NCBI GenBank assembly: GCA_016110215.1
Contig: JADWQD010000007.1
Span: 1,302,001-1,366,000, forward strand
From: Capronia americana
Taxonomy: Eukaryota; Ascomycota; Eurotiomycetes; Chaetothyriales; Herpotrichiellaceae
Length of the DNA stretch: 64,000 bases
Reading direction: 5' to 3'
The notes under the pieces are model-generated. The model searched no databases. It was not told the DNA's origin and worked only from the letters and a program-made list of their open reading frames with translations. Of this stretch, positions 1 to 12,275 are shown piece by piece (the stretch's first letter is position 1; the number at the start of each line of letters is the position of its first letter). The position numbers and the translations under genes were made by a program.

Positions 1-390
1 GAGGGGAGGAGCCCATGCTCCGTATCGAGGTCGCTCTCACCGTGAGGACAAGTGAGTCAAGCAGCAGCAACAGCGGCTGAATGGTGCGTCACGACGACGG
101 TGGCCATATCTACGAAGTCTTGTTTGTGTCGTTGAATCTCATTTCCATCCAAAGACGTAGTTACACACCCGGTTGCGGTCCCATCATTCTTGGTCTCCAA
201 AGCCCTAGCCCTTGACGCCGCTGCCAGTTCTCTCCCTTACCCAAATACAGAAGAAAATCGAACCACGCTCAGTGGGCCCGCGATCCTGTCCCAATTCGTC
301 GACGACCTTGTCATTCGTAACAATTGTCCATATCCGGGTGAACCTGCCCTTATCCGCAGTGGAGGTTCGGACTCCTGCTACCCATGCCAA
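1..390. other. Intergenic edge, 3' of the phosphatase gene
   Basis: No gene is supported. Reading frames here run antisense to the phosphatase or lack any recognisable family. It probably holds the phosphatase 3' UTR and terminator. Confidence 0.5.
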
Positions 391-2572
391 TCATTTCAAT
401 TCGTGATCACGTATCTCGTCCTGCTCGGCCTTCTTCTGTCCCTCACGGATTGTCTCTGGCGCTACAGCAGCGTAAGGATCCTCTTCCACCGAGGGCGCGA
501 TCTCTTTGCTTTCTCCGGCGCCTCCTTCGCCGTCACTGGTGCTCTTGTTCATATCGACATCCTCTCCAGTTTTCTCTCCGTCCATGACCTCCGTTTCCGC
601 TTCGGATTCTGCTTCGTCCGACACCGTGTCCGCGTCCCCCTTCACGGACCCTATCTTCGTACCCTGGTACATACCACCAAAGACAGAGGGAGACTTCCTC
701 CTCGCCACCTTTGGACTGGGCTCCTGTACCTCAATAACCACGGGTCCTGTCTCCTTCTCGGCGTATTTCTCGACGAACGCCTCCTTCAGGACTTCGTAGA
801 TGAACTGGTACTGCAACTCATTCATGACCATCATCATGCGCTGTTCACGTAACGTGTTGACCGTCTCCCAGACGACGTCTTCTTCGTCCTTGGGCTCGGG
901 CGTGCTTGCCCTCGGGGCTCCGCTTCTGCCCCAGGTACCGTTGTTTGTCGTAGTCTGCGTTGCGCTGTCCAGGGTAGGTGTGGCGGAAGGGGACGGGTTA
1001 GCTCCTACAAGTCGGCCTGCTTCAAGCTCTTGCATGAGGAAATCCAAGGCTATCCAAGTGCCTGTTCGACCCACTCCAGCGGAACAATGCACAATCCGAG
1101 GAGCATCGCCAGCCACAGCTTTCGAGACCTTTGTGAGTTCAAGAAGAGCGGCTCGATCCTCAGCTTCGGGTTTAGCGAAGTCGGGCCAACCGCCGAAATA
1201 GTAATGATAGATGGTCTTTGACTCATTGTCGATGGTCAATCGTAACTTCCGCACATCGCAGCCGATCTTGGCGTCGTAATGGCAAGATAAGAGGGTGACC
1301 GAGCCAGGTTGGTCTTGTTCTTGAGACTTGTCGTCCTCGCCTGCGGCGTCCGAGGTATTTGAGGCTTCGGAATCTGTTCCAAGACTATCAGCATCGGCGC
1401 TCCCTGTAGGGGAGTCCAAGAAAGGGTCACCATCGTCCACGGGGCCAGCTTCTCCATCTTCGTCGCCACCTTCGTAAGCGGGCAATATGATGGTCGGGTT
1501 CTCCATGTTAACCGGGTAATACTGGGCGCATTTTTCCTTATTTCCCTCTACATGCTGCGTGAGCATGATGACGACCCCGACGTCCCCTGGAGTTTCTTGC
1601 ATGACCATATGCCAGAAGTGAGAGAATTGTCCCTCTTTCGGGCCCTGGGTGGCAATGTATCTGTATTCATTTTGGGCAATCGAGACCGATGAGGGCTGAC
1701 GTGCAAGGGTGGGGGTTGATGTGCCGCTAGGTGTGTTCTTTCCCGCGCGACTCTTCAGCACGATGGGAGACGCATTGACGTAGTCTGAACCCCCGATCGG
1801 TTTCTTCAATCTCACCCTTGACGCATCCCAGGGTTGGACGTTTCCATATCTATTGCGGTTAAACACAGTCTTTGATCGATCTACCCGGAAAGGAGATGTG
1901 TGAGGATTCTGGAACCCATGTTGAAGTCGAAAGCGTTGCTTCCATTCGAGTTCCTGAAAAGCCAACGAAATTTCTGTACCAAGTGTTAGCCGTTCGAACT
2001 CGTCAAGCGCCTGGAACTAATCGCCTCGAGCGAAACCTACTTGCTTTGGTCTTGTTGAGATATGGGGGAATCCTCACGGTGACCCGTCCTGCTGAGTCGT
2101 CAGCCCCGCCAGTGGCGCCGTTAGATGGTGCCTGGCCAGAGGATGTCGGTCTGGAAGGGCTGAATGGCAACTCTTGAGATCGTTGCCTCTTGACAGCGCC
2201 TTGTGGGGGAGTGAGTGTTAGCGACTGTGGCATGATGTCTGTGATTTCGGCAATGGTCGCGGCATCGGAATGAGACGAGCCAGCCCGACTCACAGTCGTT
2301 GAGATAGGCGGGAGAGATGCAGAAGTGGTAGGTCTAATGGTCAGAGTTGGAGTGTGTTTGTTCTTTCTCCCCGATGTGTGGATATGTAGTCTCTGCAGAA
2401 TTGACGGCCTTTTAGGGGGCGTGGTGGTGGAAGACTCCCGAGGAGATGAATCCTGGGGAGCGGCGCCGGCTTTGTCACTGAACAGCCTGGAGACTGTCGT
2501 TGTGACTCTGTCCTGGTGATATTTGAAAGGCTTGATAAAGGTTGGACTGTTCCGGAAAGAGATGGAGGCCAA
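391..2572 (-). CDS. Classical protein tyrosine phosphatase (Pyp/PTP1 type)
   Basis: It removes phosphate from phosphotyrosine, probably on MAP kinases or other signalling proteins in the cytoplasm. The sequence shows the PTP P-loop HCSAGVGRTG (catalytic Cys codon near 1085), a WPD loop (near 1185), and the YIATQGP motif. There are two exons, 391-1973 and 2041 upward, separated by a 67-nt intron (1974-2040, donor GTAGGT, acceptor CAG). The joined frame reads through KISLAFQELEW. The first in-frame ATG is at 2233 and would give 591 aa. The frame stays open and protein-like up to about 2640 without an ATG, so an extra 5' exon is likely and the true start is uncertain. A long acidic, Ser/Asp/Glu-rich insert (about 1300-1480) interrupts the catalytic domain, and a smaller Thr/Ser-rich insert lies after the P-loop. 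The C-terminal tail is acidic and probably disordered. Confidence 0.88.
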
Positions 2573-3503
2573 TCGATGTGTGGTGGAGAAGGAGGGTCCA
2601 AGCAGGGTGAGGGTGACGGTGAGGATGAGGTCGGAAGTCAGCTAAGTCTGTGGCGGCCGCGCCTGACGTGACTTCGAATCTTATTCTCGGACAATCAAGT
2701 CTTACACCCCTTCCGCGAAGCTTGGCTGGTCTCTGAAATCGAAAATGTTCAGTGTCCGAGCACGATCAATTCTCAAATGTAGACCAGCGAGGCTCCGGAT
2801 ATCGACCGACTTGTGCCGGTTTCACGAAGCGCCGGAGTGATTGTAACGTCGGCGGGCTGATGACATGAATGATGTCTTTGTTGGAGCGGATGTAGGGAAG
2901 TCTTGTCCTCGACAATGAAGATATTCAGATGTGTATTCTGCTTTAGCGACGATGCATGCTTCCAATCAAGGAGGAATTCAGGGAAGCTGAATGGGCTGAA
3001 CGGCTTTCTCCAGGTGAACCACTGACCTCACTCTGCAGGGCGCCTTGTTAGGGCAACCTCATCCATTCGTAAAGAGATGTAAGAAACGAGACTTTTCTCC
3101 TCATTTTAAGCCTCATTGTGAGGGGTTCCTTTCGTAACAGGATTTCAAATTACGCCTCTGATAGAATATCTCGGTGAATGTTCGAACATCAAAGCCATCA
3201 TTCACCATCGTGACCATCCAGCATCCATTCTCTGACCGAGGATATCCATCTACAGTACTGCGTACGTCAAGGTATATTAGCGGGCTGGGTCCTGGCACAC
3301 GCGTCTTATCTCCATCTGATTTGAAATTTCGATTCCATTTGCAACAAATCTCCGGCATGAGTTGGTGGTGGTTACTAGAGGTTTGCCTCTCATTCGACTC
3401 ACTTCCACGAGATGATACGATGGTCTGGAACTGACACTGCAGACAGAAGCGCCTAGTAGATACGGTATGCTCCCTGCCTCGAGACGGATGCTCTCTTTCC
3501 AGC
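2573..3503. other. Divergent intergenic region between phosphatase and small mitochondrial-type gene
   Basis: It probably holds both promoters and possibly the missing first exon of the phosphatase. Frames are short and no family was recognised. No convincing TATA box was seen. Confidence 0.4.
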
Positions 3504-3749
3504 ATGATCGGGTCGTCTAACAAAGCTCTACCTCGCCAGCTCCTCCGCAGCCCGGCCTTCCACCGCGGTGTCCAGCGAGTGCACAGGAAAGTCCATGAAA
3601 TACAACACGGCAAACCTCCCGAATACTACGGTGGCACGCATATCGATCCTCAAGAAGCCGCCCAGGGCGGTACGAAAAACTTCTTCAAACTTTTCTGGGA
3701 AGAGTTAAGAACAGGACACAAGCCGGAACCGCCACCGCCGAAGAAATAG
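3504..3749 (+). CDS. Small conserved basic protein, candidate MIOREX-type (Mrx7/DUF2697-like)
   Basis: An 81-residue basic protein with an ATG at 3504. It begins with a short amphipathic basic stretch (LPRQLLRSPAFHRGVQRVHR), continues with a Tyr/Gly segment, and ends in FFKLFWEEL followed by a proline/lysine tail (PEPPPPKK). Size and composition resemble small fungal mitochondrial proteins, in particular the DUF2697/Mrx7 family associated with mitochondrial expressome complexes. That assignment rests on general resemblance only and could be wrong. A pyrimidine-rich stretch ending in CAG lies directly before the ATG, so the start codon may sit at the beginning of a second exon with an upstream noncoding exon. 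Confidence 0.6.
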   Translation: MIGSSNKALPRQLLRSPAFHRGVQRVHRKVHEIQHGKPPEYYGGTHIDPQEAAQGGTKNFFKLFWEELRTGHKPEPPPPKK

Positions 3750-6700
3750 CAGCTGATTGATGGCATGCGAAACGCTTCTTTGACGGTTTGAGTGTATGGG
3801 ATTCCATGGTTGACGTGAACTCGCAATTCCGAGCGCAGGCGTTGGAGGCGTTATGTTACATTACATGCTTGCAGAGATATTTTCGCGATTTGGCGTCATT
3901 ACGATTTTGCAAGGCGCGCTGAAGCTGGGCAACGATGAGATGAGGAGCATCCCTACTCTAGAAAAGCGACAAAAAGTCGCAGCTATGAGCCACATACTGT
4001 CTTGATTCACAGCGTCGTCATCAGTTACTGGTCCTAGCCAAGGCCAATGAGTTGGCGGTCAGATCACGGTAAGATGAACTTCAGCAACGCAGCACAAATG
4101 CACACCCATTTCTGAACTTCTAGCCCAGCACTCCTGAAAGCTCAGGTATCTCCCCCCGGATATCGATTGGGTTGGCTCATTCTTGTGTTCCATGAGAGTC
4201 ATGACCCTCATTCCATCCGAAGAGCATAATGCTTGCCACATTTGACATTCTGTGTTTCCTCTCTTGCCAGAAACATGGATCAAATTGTGACGGCAGACAT
4301 GGAGATCTTTAAGAGAACATCGCCACACTCTTTGCCGACTCGGAATTCTACCTGCTGGGCCGGTGAATTCAAGGATCCCCAATCTGGCGTGATTGTGTAC
4401 GTGGCTCTCCTTTCACCTGGCATTAGATGAGACCGACCATACTCGTAGTTATTCATCAGTGGCTCGAAATGACGTTCAGATCTCAACTGTCAAAGCCCCA
4501 GAAACGGAAATGAGGTACCTACCCGAAAGAGCCACGGAGTGAGTGGTTCGGTGATTTTGAAGTCGGCCAACATGCTTGACTCTTCTTTCATGTTTTCTCC
4601 TGGAGAGCCTCGAGGTCGTACGACGTCTCCAGCGGTGTGATATTGACGGGAGATGCAGTGATTTACCAAAGCTGCTGCCCATGAATGGTCTCCCCTTTAA
4701 AAGGGTAGTGATGTGCAGCAGCCTTTTCAAACACAGATTCCCAAGTGGCCCGACGTCGTTTGATCTCATGTGCCCCGTGCCCCCTTCGATCGTCAATCAA
4801 GGATCGACCAACATCAACGGAACAGCCTCCCATCACCCAGGACCTCTGCCCGGCCATGGCGGTGAGACTTGCCCGTCCAGATTCGAACATGTTGGACCCA
4901 ACCGTGTATGTTCCCGCTGTCATATGCACGTCAAAGAATCCCGGGGACGGCACTAAAGGGCGATGCAGATGGCCGGCCGAACAGCAGAAGGGGGCAACGA
5001 CCGGTTTGAAACCCGTGCTGATCACACACGTCCCATTGTCCTGCGCAGCCGGTGATGGCAGTGGAGAACGAGAATGGATCGAGAGAGACACATGTTTTCC
5101 CAACAAGGGACTCGACCTCCACCATGACCCGGGTGAGAGCCGGTGATTCATTTGCATCTCTTATTAATACAATTTTCAAATCGGCGGCCCCTGTATGAGC
5201 GCGCACGCGCGTTCTATGTACTGTACATATGTCAGACGGGCAAATGAGGCGCGCCGTGGAAAATACGGGTTGGTCAGGGTGGTTGAAGAGGCCTCGTGCG
5301 AGACAATTACATACCTACACAGTAGTAGATTGTGGACTCTCTGCCAACCCACCAACAAGCGTCGCTTGTGCTATTGTTTGTCCGTCAGCAAACTCGAAAT
5401 TCCTAAAAGGAATAGCGTTCGGTTCGTTTGTCAATGTTCGGTCGGTGTGAAAGGTTCCATACCTTGCTGTGTAACGTTCGAGGACCAATCAGCCATTAGA
5501 GGCACCGAGTGTCAAAAGGAAGAGTCAACCCCGAAAATCCTTTGACTTGGAAACTGGCCCCGTTGAGTGATCCCAGCCCTGAATTAATAATCCAGCAATG
5601 CTACGTATTCCTGTGTTACTTGTTCATGACGACGGTTCTTGGTGGTATATCAACTCCCATCGTGATTTCCACCTGTTAAGAAATTCAGTTGACATTAAGA
5701 TGCCCTTCTATGCCTGTACAAGGCGGAGTCGAAAAAAATTAGACTTCCGACATATGAAGTAGCGTGGAGGACAAGTTCAACAGTCGATTGATAGGTGGGC
5801 TCGTGGGCAAAAGTCTCTTGTGCGCGAAAGTCGAATTCTAGGAACCGCGGGCCCGGGCTGTACGAGTACTGGGTACGAGTACTCTGAGGAGGATCTCGTG
5901 TATGTATTAGTCGTCTTACCTAGGGCGAGATCAGATACTCTCGCATCAAATCAGATCTACCTCAACCCCGAATAGGCAAGGGGGTCAGAGCAATCGATCT
6001 GTTCCATGTTGGTCTGCGCTTGATGGGCGATGCCACCAATTCTTGGTGTTGAGCGACCCAGTCCACATCTCTTTGCTAGCTTGCCGGCTCGTGCCACAGA
6101 GGCTCTGATATGGGCGATACGATGTTGACTTCTACGATCTGTCTTACTTTGCCGACCAACCCGGGCGGAGAACAAAGAGATTTGCCCTCCAGAAAGGTGT
6201 GGGCGAAGGACAACGGCATGTGCCGCCAATATCAGAAGAAGGCCATGTGTTGCACTAATTGCCGGTGCCCGAACGCTCACCTAATTAGATGAGGTCCAGA
6301 ACCGTCCAACACTGTCGGGATCGTACTGGGTACCCCGTAATGGAAAGCTGCTGGTGATACGAGTCTGATGCGACAGTGGTGGCTGTTTCGTTGACAAGCA
6401 GTCTCAGCCACCAATAATGGCAAAAGGGTGGGGAGAGCTGAAAGAGGGGAACGTGCCAGGAATCTGCGAGTCCATGTTACGGAAACCATGCGCCAGCTGA
6501 GGTTCGCACGGCTCGTAACTCGAGTTTGCTGCCTTTCCTTATGGAGAGGGTGCTCCAAGCCAGGGAAGTTGTGCGACCTCGCTTGCATGTCAGAACCGCT
6601 GAGCGGCGAGGCCAAAAACGAGGACCCTGCGGGCCTCAGGGGAGACTAGGGGGTGTGGCTAGGCGCTAAAATATGCACCAGATCATGATCGTTGATCGCT

Positions 6701-9700
6701 GATCGGGGAAGCAGCACGCAGATCCAGCAACTTGTCAGACGTTCAAAACTCTCCACTGGGGCCGTCCTTTTGGGCAGCGACTGGATCGCGTTAAAGGAAT
6801 GCAGTCAAGACTACGAGGGCATAGTACGAAGTATTGGACGTGCCTCCTCTTGAAAGAAGCTATCGGAAGTGGAATTGGTGATTGGTGGAGATTGATTGAG
6901 AGCAGGCCCATACCGAAGTGCGATATGAACGGTTGGGCTCGCTTGCCACGTGTTGGTGGCGCTTGCCCGTTGCGAGGACGTATGTACTTTCGTGGCAAGT
7001 ATGTGCATTAATTGAGCGTGATGACGCCCTCACCGTGCAGAGGTGGAGCCCGAAGCCCAATCTCAAAGCTCCCAGAGCGTTGAGGCTTCTGGGACGGTGT
7101 CTTTGCCATGCAGGCTTTTCTCTGGGTTGTGTAACGGAATGGGCGGCAGTCGTCCAATGTAGCGCCGGACGGGCAGAGGAGCCCCCAGGAACGACGTCCA
7201 GCAAACTCCGGGCGCTTTTTCATCGTGTTTGTCAACCGATCCATCTTTGCCGATTTCAGTCGGACCTGGAAAACCGCAGTGATTCGGGGCAGGTATATGT
7301 GCTCTGTCTACAAGAGGCCTCCAAGCTGTGTCTTCACAAAGAACAGCCAGGATGATTTGTGGAAGGAGGGCCAGCAGGTAACGTTCATCCCCTCAGACAG
7401 CCAAGCCCATCCTTCTGTGTGAACTCGCCACCTGACCCAGTGTCCCTCAACCACACTTGCCCTCTGGGTCACGCATTGTTGCTGCCGGTGTGCATGATGG
7501 GATCAGCCAGAAGGCGGGACAGGTAGCATCAGATGCATAATCCAAGCGACCGAAATTCTTGACAACTGTCAAACCGCACTCCTCCATCCTTCGCAAAATG
7601 AGGAGACCGCAAGGTGGTATGCTGGCAAAAATGCCACCATACACCATGGCACCCAAGGTTTGGGTGGCGCTTGAACAAAGTTCTTGTCAGGCTTTCAGCA
7701 CAGATGGTATATCTTTGCCCAAGAAATAGTCGTATGTAAGCCTACCCAGACAACATGACGTGCTCCAACTCCCTTCGATTAGCCAGGCCAAATGCCAGTT
7801 GCTCTGAAAGCGACACCAGCCGAGGTCGATGGCGGATCTGATATCTCGTTAGTCTCTCGATGGTCGATGCTCAAGCTTGACAGACGTGGGTTGAGGCCTG
7901 CTGGCCAGTCGATGGAGCGATGACATGCTCCAAAGGGGCGGGGGTCTGGCGATCGGACGTGTCGATAGGCCAGGGACGGATCTGGAGATGATGGCCAAAT
8001 TGTCGATAGGATAACGGTTTCCAGCTGACCGATAAGCTTTGGATCCCACGTGTGGTACTTCGGTGCTGGTGAACTTCCCATCACGGTGTAAGACCCTTTC
8101 GGCTGTGCGAAATCCTTGGAAGAACTTGCTGCAGCTGGACTGAACTCACCTTCCCATCGAGGGTAGAAAGAGGGGCGGAGAATTTTCTGAGGTGGTGAGC
8201 AGGGTCGTCGAAAGCGCGCATCAGGTCAAAATCTAGACTTCAGAGACTCTCTAGTAGAGTATGAGAGTATGTAAAACAGCCGACATCTGAGACTCATACA
8301 TCAAGTTCCGAAACAGTCCTCTAAGCCCATGGCATACGTGGAGGATCAAACAGTGGCCTCTAAATGGTAGCAGTGTTTGACGATTCCCCATTCACGCATT
8401 GCTGTGTGAAAGCCGAAGCTCAAGGACGGCATTTCACAAAGAGGGTTGGCGAGCCGCTTCGCTTAAGTTTGGGAGTGATGGTGGAGTTTGGTTGTCCAGC
8501 TGTGCCAGGTCCTTTCGGGTGTGTCAGATATTCCGAGATCGAAAGTGAAGCGGCTGCACCAAAGTCTGGCGAGCCATAGGCGACCCGATTTGCGGTGGGA
8601 TCAGGAAATGCAAAGACTCGGGTCCATGACTGGGCAGGTCGTCTCAATGTGTGAATGATTACCTATGTCGAGGTCGTATCACCGGTATGACCATGGCATT
8701 GCGCGGTATTGGCCATGGGGAACAGGCGGATATGTGAGCCTGATTGTGGTGATGTGATGGAAATATCCCACCTCTGGCGGCCCTACAGTACGAGTAGTTT
8801 GGGTGCTCCCTCGCGAATCTCAAATAAGAAGCGCTGGAGCAGCGTGTATGGAGAAGCCGGAGCAGGACTCCGGCAGTCTCAAATGTGCTAATGCGATAAC
8901 TTCCCATGTACTGTGTAGACTACCTAGGTATGTTTGGTGTGCGGGCAGGAAGCAGCCAAGGGCTCTGTACTGTATGTACGAGTACTGGAGGCGACGCCCC
9001 CCAAGGCTTAACACTTGGGGCTGGATCGGCTCCTGGTCGTGCCCCGACGCCCCAAGCAATGAAAATCATGTTCCAGGGTCCCTGCTCTTCGCCCGTTCGG
9101 GCGAGCAGCTAGCCTTTGCCACATCCTGACCAGCCCGTAACTTCCCCTGCTTTGCCTCTTGTTCCACTGTCCAACAGCTCCATTAGCATGCCATCTCCGG
9201 CCAGTCTGATCCAGCACCCTGGTCACAGCATCATCGGCCGAGTCCATCGTGCAGCACGTCGGTCTGTGATCATCATCACCCAACAAGGTCCCCCTGTCCA
9301 TGCCCTATCGGTCAATCAGAAGACGTAGCGCTCCTTCCCTGTGGTGTGAAGTCAGACAGATCAAGGCTTCTTCCCCGAACAGCATCGACAGCCCAACCAC
9401 TACGACCTTAGCCGACACAGAACATGTATTGTTGCGTGTGGGTAAGATCTCGACTCCCCCAAGTGCCACCGACTGACATTGTTATTCGGGTCAGACTTCC
9501 AGCGTGCCAGCAGGCATGACAGATCCAACAACCTCTCCCCAGCTCGCCTTCTGACTCGCCAGGTTCAAGCCCACTCGAAGCCCACTTTGGCTTGCACAGT
9601 CTGGCGCTGGGCATCCGGCTTGAAGGTTTCCACCTGTCCTTAGCGCGATCTCTCGATCTTTCTCCGCCCATCTCGCTCTCTAAGACTTGCTCATCTTCCA

Positions 9701-10256
9701 GACTTCCACCACTTTAAACCATCTTCTCGACCCGAGGCCGCAAGATTCCGCGTATTCGCCGTCCTAACATTGGATTTTCTCGCGCCTCGCTCCCCCTACA
9801 TATTCCCTCCCTCGATTCTGGTCATCGCACAATATCCAAGATCGTTGCCGCATTCGACAACGTCGGCCAATCGAGCCACCAGCTCCCGGGGGCCAGTGGA
9901 ATTCAAGAGCGTGGACTAGGATCGGGTTTGCGCAGTTGGAGATCTCACGCAGAAGGCCCAGGCCACGGATTCCTTCACACATCTTCCTCGGGTCTGTTCC
10001 AGGTGCTCAAGGGACAAATTAGACGGAGTGTTCAACCACGGCTGGAGACGTGCACTTGCTATATCGAATTATTGGGTGCAACGACGACGGTATCAAGGCT
10101 TTGCGTCACACTGAAACGGACTGTCTTGCGACCCTGCAGCGACGTACTTTGGCAGACGACTCCACCCTTATCCTTGCTTTGGCCTCATGATCGATCACGT
10201 TGTCCTGTTATCATACACATAGTCCCTGCTGAGGAGAGATCGGGTCCTCAACTATC
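3750..10256. other. 6.5-kb gene-poor region upstream of nsdD
   Basis: No open frame here shows a recognisable domain, sustained coding character or splice-linked continuation. The longest frames, about 110-165 codons, look random on both strands. The region contains five copies of TACTCGTA/TACGAGTA (4440, 5861, 5874, 8789, 8977), with two of them in tandem within GTACGAGTACTGG units at 5860-5884. In Aspergillus nidulans nsdD is known for a long leader and large regulatory upstream region, so part of this is probably promoter and 5' UTR. A noncoding RNA cannot be excluded. I found no tRNA or rRNA. Confidence 0.55.
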
Positions 10257-11859
10257 ATGGCAATGGCGACAATGGACGCAGGCTCCAGAGCCCGGTACGT
10301 TGGAATCCCGAGGGTGGCTTCGAGGCGTGCTATTGACATTGCTGGTAGGGACACCTTGCCCTCGATAAGTCACCTGGACTTGGAGAATATCAGATCGGAG
10401 AAGAATGACCTCTCCAGATTCTCGATTGGAAATGGGTTGAGCATATCTACAGGCTCTCTGGCCAGCCCAACGGCGTCGATGTACTCGGGGCCCCCTCCGC
10501 CCTATTCATGCGCACCTTCTACTGCGGGATCGATATCTGGCCCGTCGGGCTACATCTCTCCGCCTGAGTCTACCACTAGACGCTCGACGCGCGACGAGAA
10601 GGAGTCGCCCGACTTTCGCAAATCACTCCCCTCCATCCATGAAGCACTGGCAGACAAGCCGATGGTCTTTCCGTCCACTCTAACGGGCTCTTCCCAGCAT
10701 CAGACTTTGCCCACGCCCTCGACGGCCATTGCATCATCATTCTCGGAAGGACCGAAGGGCCCAGCGAACCCTTTCTCGCAACCTGCTGGTGTACCTGTCT
10801 TGCGAGACGTGTTTTCTGGACCTCCGAAGCCTGTATCCAACCCGACCGAGACACAGACCTCCAAGCCAGCATTTCCCCCAGTTTCTGCGCCTGATCCTCG
10901 CCAACCAGTGTCCCAGCACTTCGGCTACCCCGGTTCTCCACACAATCAACAGTCGTCAGCCTTTCGTTCATCATCTTTGAGCAATACTTCATTCACAAAT
11001 CACAATGAGATTTCCCATGCTAAATCTCCTCGGACCTACGAGCCTCCCGGACAACGGATGCCCTTCCCAGCGTTTAACAATCCAGCTCCCGCACCTTACC
11101 CGCCCATCAGTGAGCCCTTCCAGTTCTCTGCCGGCGCAAAACCTGAAGAACAGCGACCCTTTGCTAAGCCCGGGAATGAGCCCCTGTATAGCGACACGGT
11201 CAAGAGGCATCTGGAGGTATTTGATGCCGAGATTGGACTTGGTGAAGTACGTTGATCCACACAGCTGAAGGAGGTCTGCTGACGTTTGCTAGATGCACGA
11301 GGCTTCTGCCCGGGTCGTGGACTTTTCCAGAATTTGGAACCAACGATTTGCCCAAGGAACCCGCTCCGGCCACGGCCATGAATCTCTGCCTGGGCTGCAC
11401 GAGATCGACGACATAGTCCGTCAGACCCATCGCATTTTCGACAACTTGGGCTACTTGCGAGAGGTAGTGATTGCCCAGCAAAACGCTGCGTCGGAACAGC
11501 GAGCTCGAAATGCTCGAAGTAATCAGTTGGAGGATGACTATTCTGATGAATACAAAGCCGGCGGGGGCTACGTGGGCGGTGACGCGAAGAAACGGCGCGG
11601 GGTTAGTCGGTCCTTCGTCAACCTCGACCCGTACAGTAACTAACGCATTGGATAGAAAGCCGCACCGCCTGGACGATGTCACAGTTGTAATCGTGCCGAG
11701 ACACCAGAATGGCGCAGAGGCCCGGACGGAGCACGCACGCTCTGCAACGCTTGCGGCCTGCATTATGCGAAGTTGACTCGGAAAATGGGCGTTAACAAGG
11801 CAGCAGCTCTGACCGGTTCGAATCTGCGGCCCAAACATCTGGACTCGACCAGGCCATGA
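10257..11859 (+). CDS. nsdD: NsdD-type GATA zinc-finger transcription factor
   Basis: A nuclear regulator; orthologues (A. nidulans NsdD, Neurospora SUB-1, Botrytis LTF1) control sexual development, conidiation and light responses. I infer three exons: 10257-11246, 11293-11601 and 11656-11859 (stop TGA), giving 500 aa. Intron 1 is 46 nt (GTACGT...TAG). Intron 2 is 54 nt (GTTAGT...TAG with TAACTAAC as branch site). The last exon encodes a single C-terminal GATA finger of C-X2-C-X18-C-X2-C form: CHSC, the TPEWRRGPDG loop, CNACGLHYAK. It is preceded by the basic KKRRGKAAPPGR stretch typical of the family. The middle part carries the conserved IGLGEMHEASAR segment and a helical block ending in VVIAQQN. 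The N-terminal 300 residues are Pro/Ser-rich. The gene sits alone in a 15-kb gene-poor island, in line with large cis-regulatory space. Confidence 0.93.
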
Positions 11860-12165
11860 GCGCCACATCGGTGGTGTCAGGAGAATGGCAGCAATGAAAG
11901 CGACGAATTTACTTGCCGGTACATATGCAGTCTCTTTTAGGAGATGACGTTTACGACCACCACGCGAGTGAAACGTTGGAGGACTACTCAACGATGAAAC
12001 CTACAGGCGTTCAGGGGCGGCATTGTTGGTTTGCTTGTATTTGACTCACGCAATCACGGGAGCGTTTTCGGAAAGACGTATGTGCTCATATGAATGTACA
12101 GATGAGGCCTCGAACACTGGGAACGACCAAAAGCTGGAGATAAAGATGGCGTCACTGTACGGTCT

Positions 12166-12275
12166 GATGCCTTATTAGAGGCATGCTTGGAGCATGAGCG
12201 CGGGTACATCGCCGGGACAACATGGGTTTATTTCTGATACCCCGACCGATGCCTTATTATAGGCATGCGGAGCAT
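12166..12275 (+). repeat. Two direct copies of a hairpin-forming element
   Basis: GATGCCTTATTAGAGGCATGC at the 5' part of 12166-12195 recurs at 12248-12275 as the same element with one substitution and two bases missing; both are followed by GGAGCAT. Each copy can fold TGCCT against AGGCA around a TATTA-type loop. The pair lies 0.3-0.4 kb past the nsdD stop codon, probably in its 3' UTR. Confidence 0.75.

Noticed and set aside
190..852. 220-codon frame on the plus strand at the left edge
   Set aside because: Most of it is antisense to the phosphatase coding exon and it shows no protein family.
3504..3613. Minus-strand frame overlapping the small mitochondrial-type gene
   Set aside because: The plus-strand frame has the better composition and an ATG in a good position.
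4663..5157. 164-codon frame and overlapping plus frame
   Set aside because: No domain, no splice continuation, and overlapping random frames on both strands.
11810..11830. GGTTCGAATCT resembling a tRNA B box
   Set aside because: It lies inside the last coding exon of nsdD and has no A box or acceptor stem around it.
11200..11991. 263-codon minus-strand frame over the nsdD exons
   Set aside because: It is the antisense shadow of the NsdD exons 2-3, including the GATA finger.
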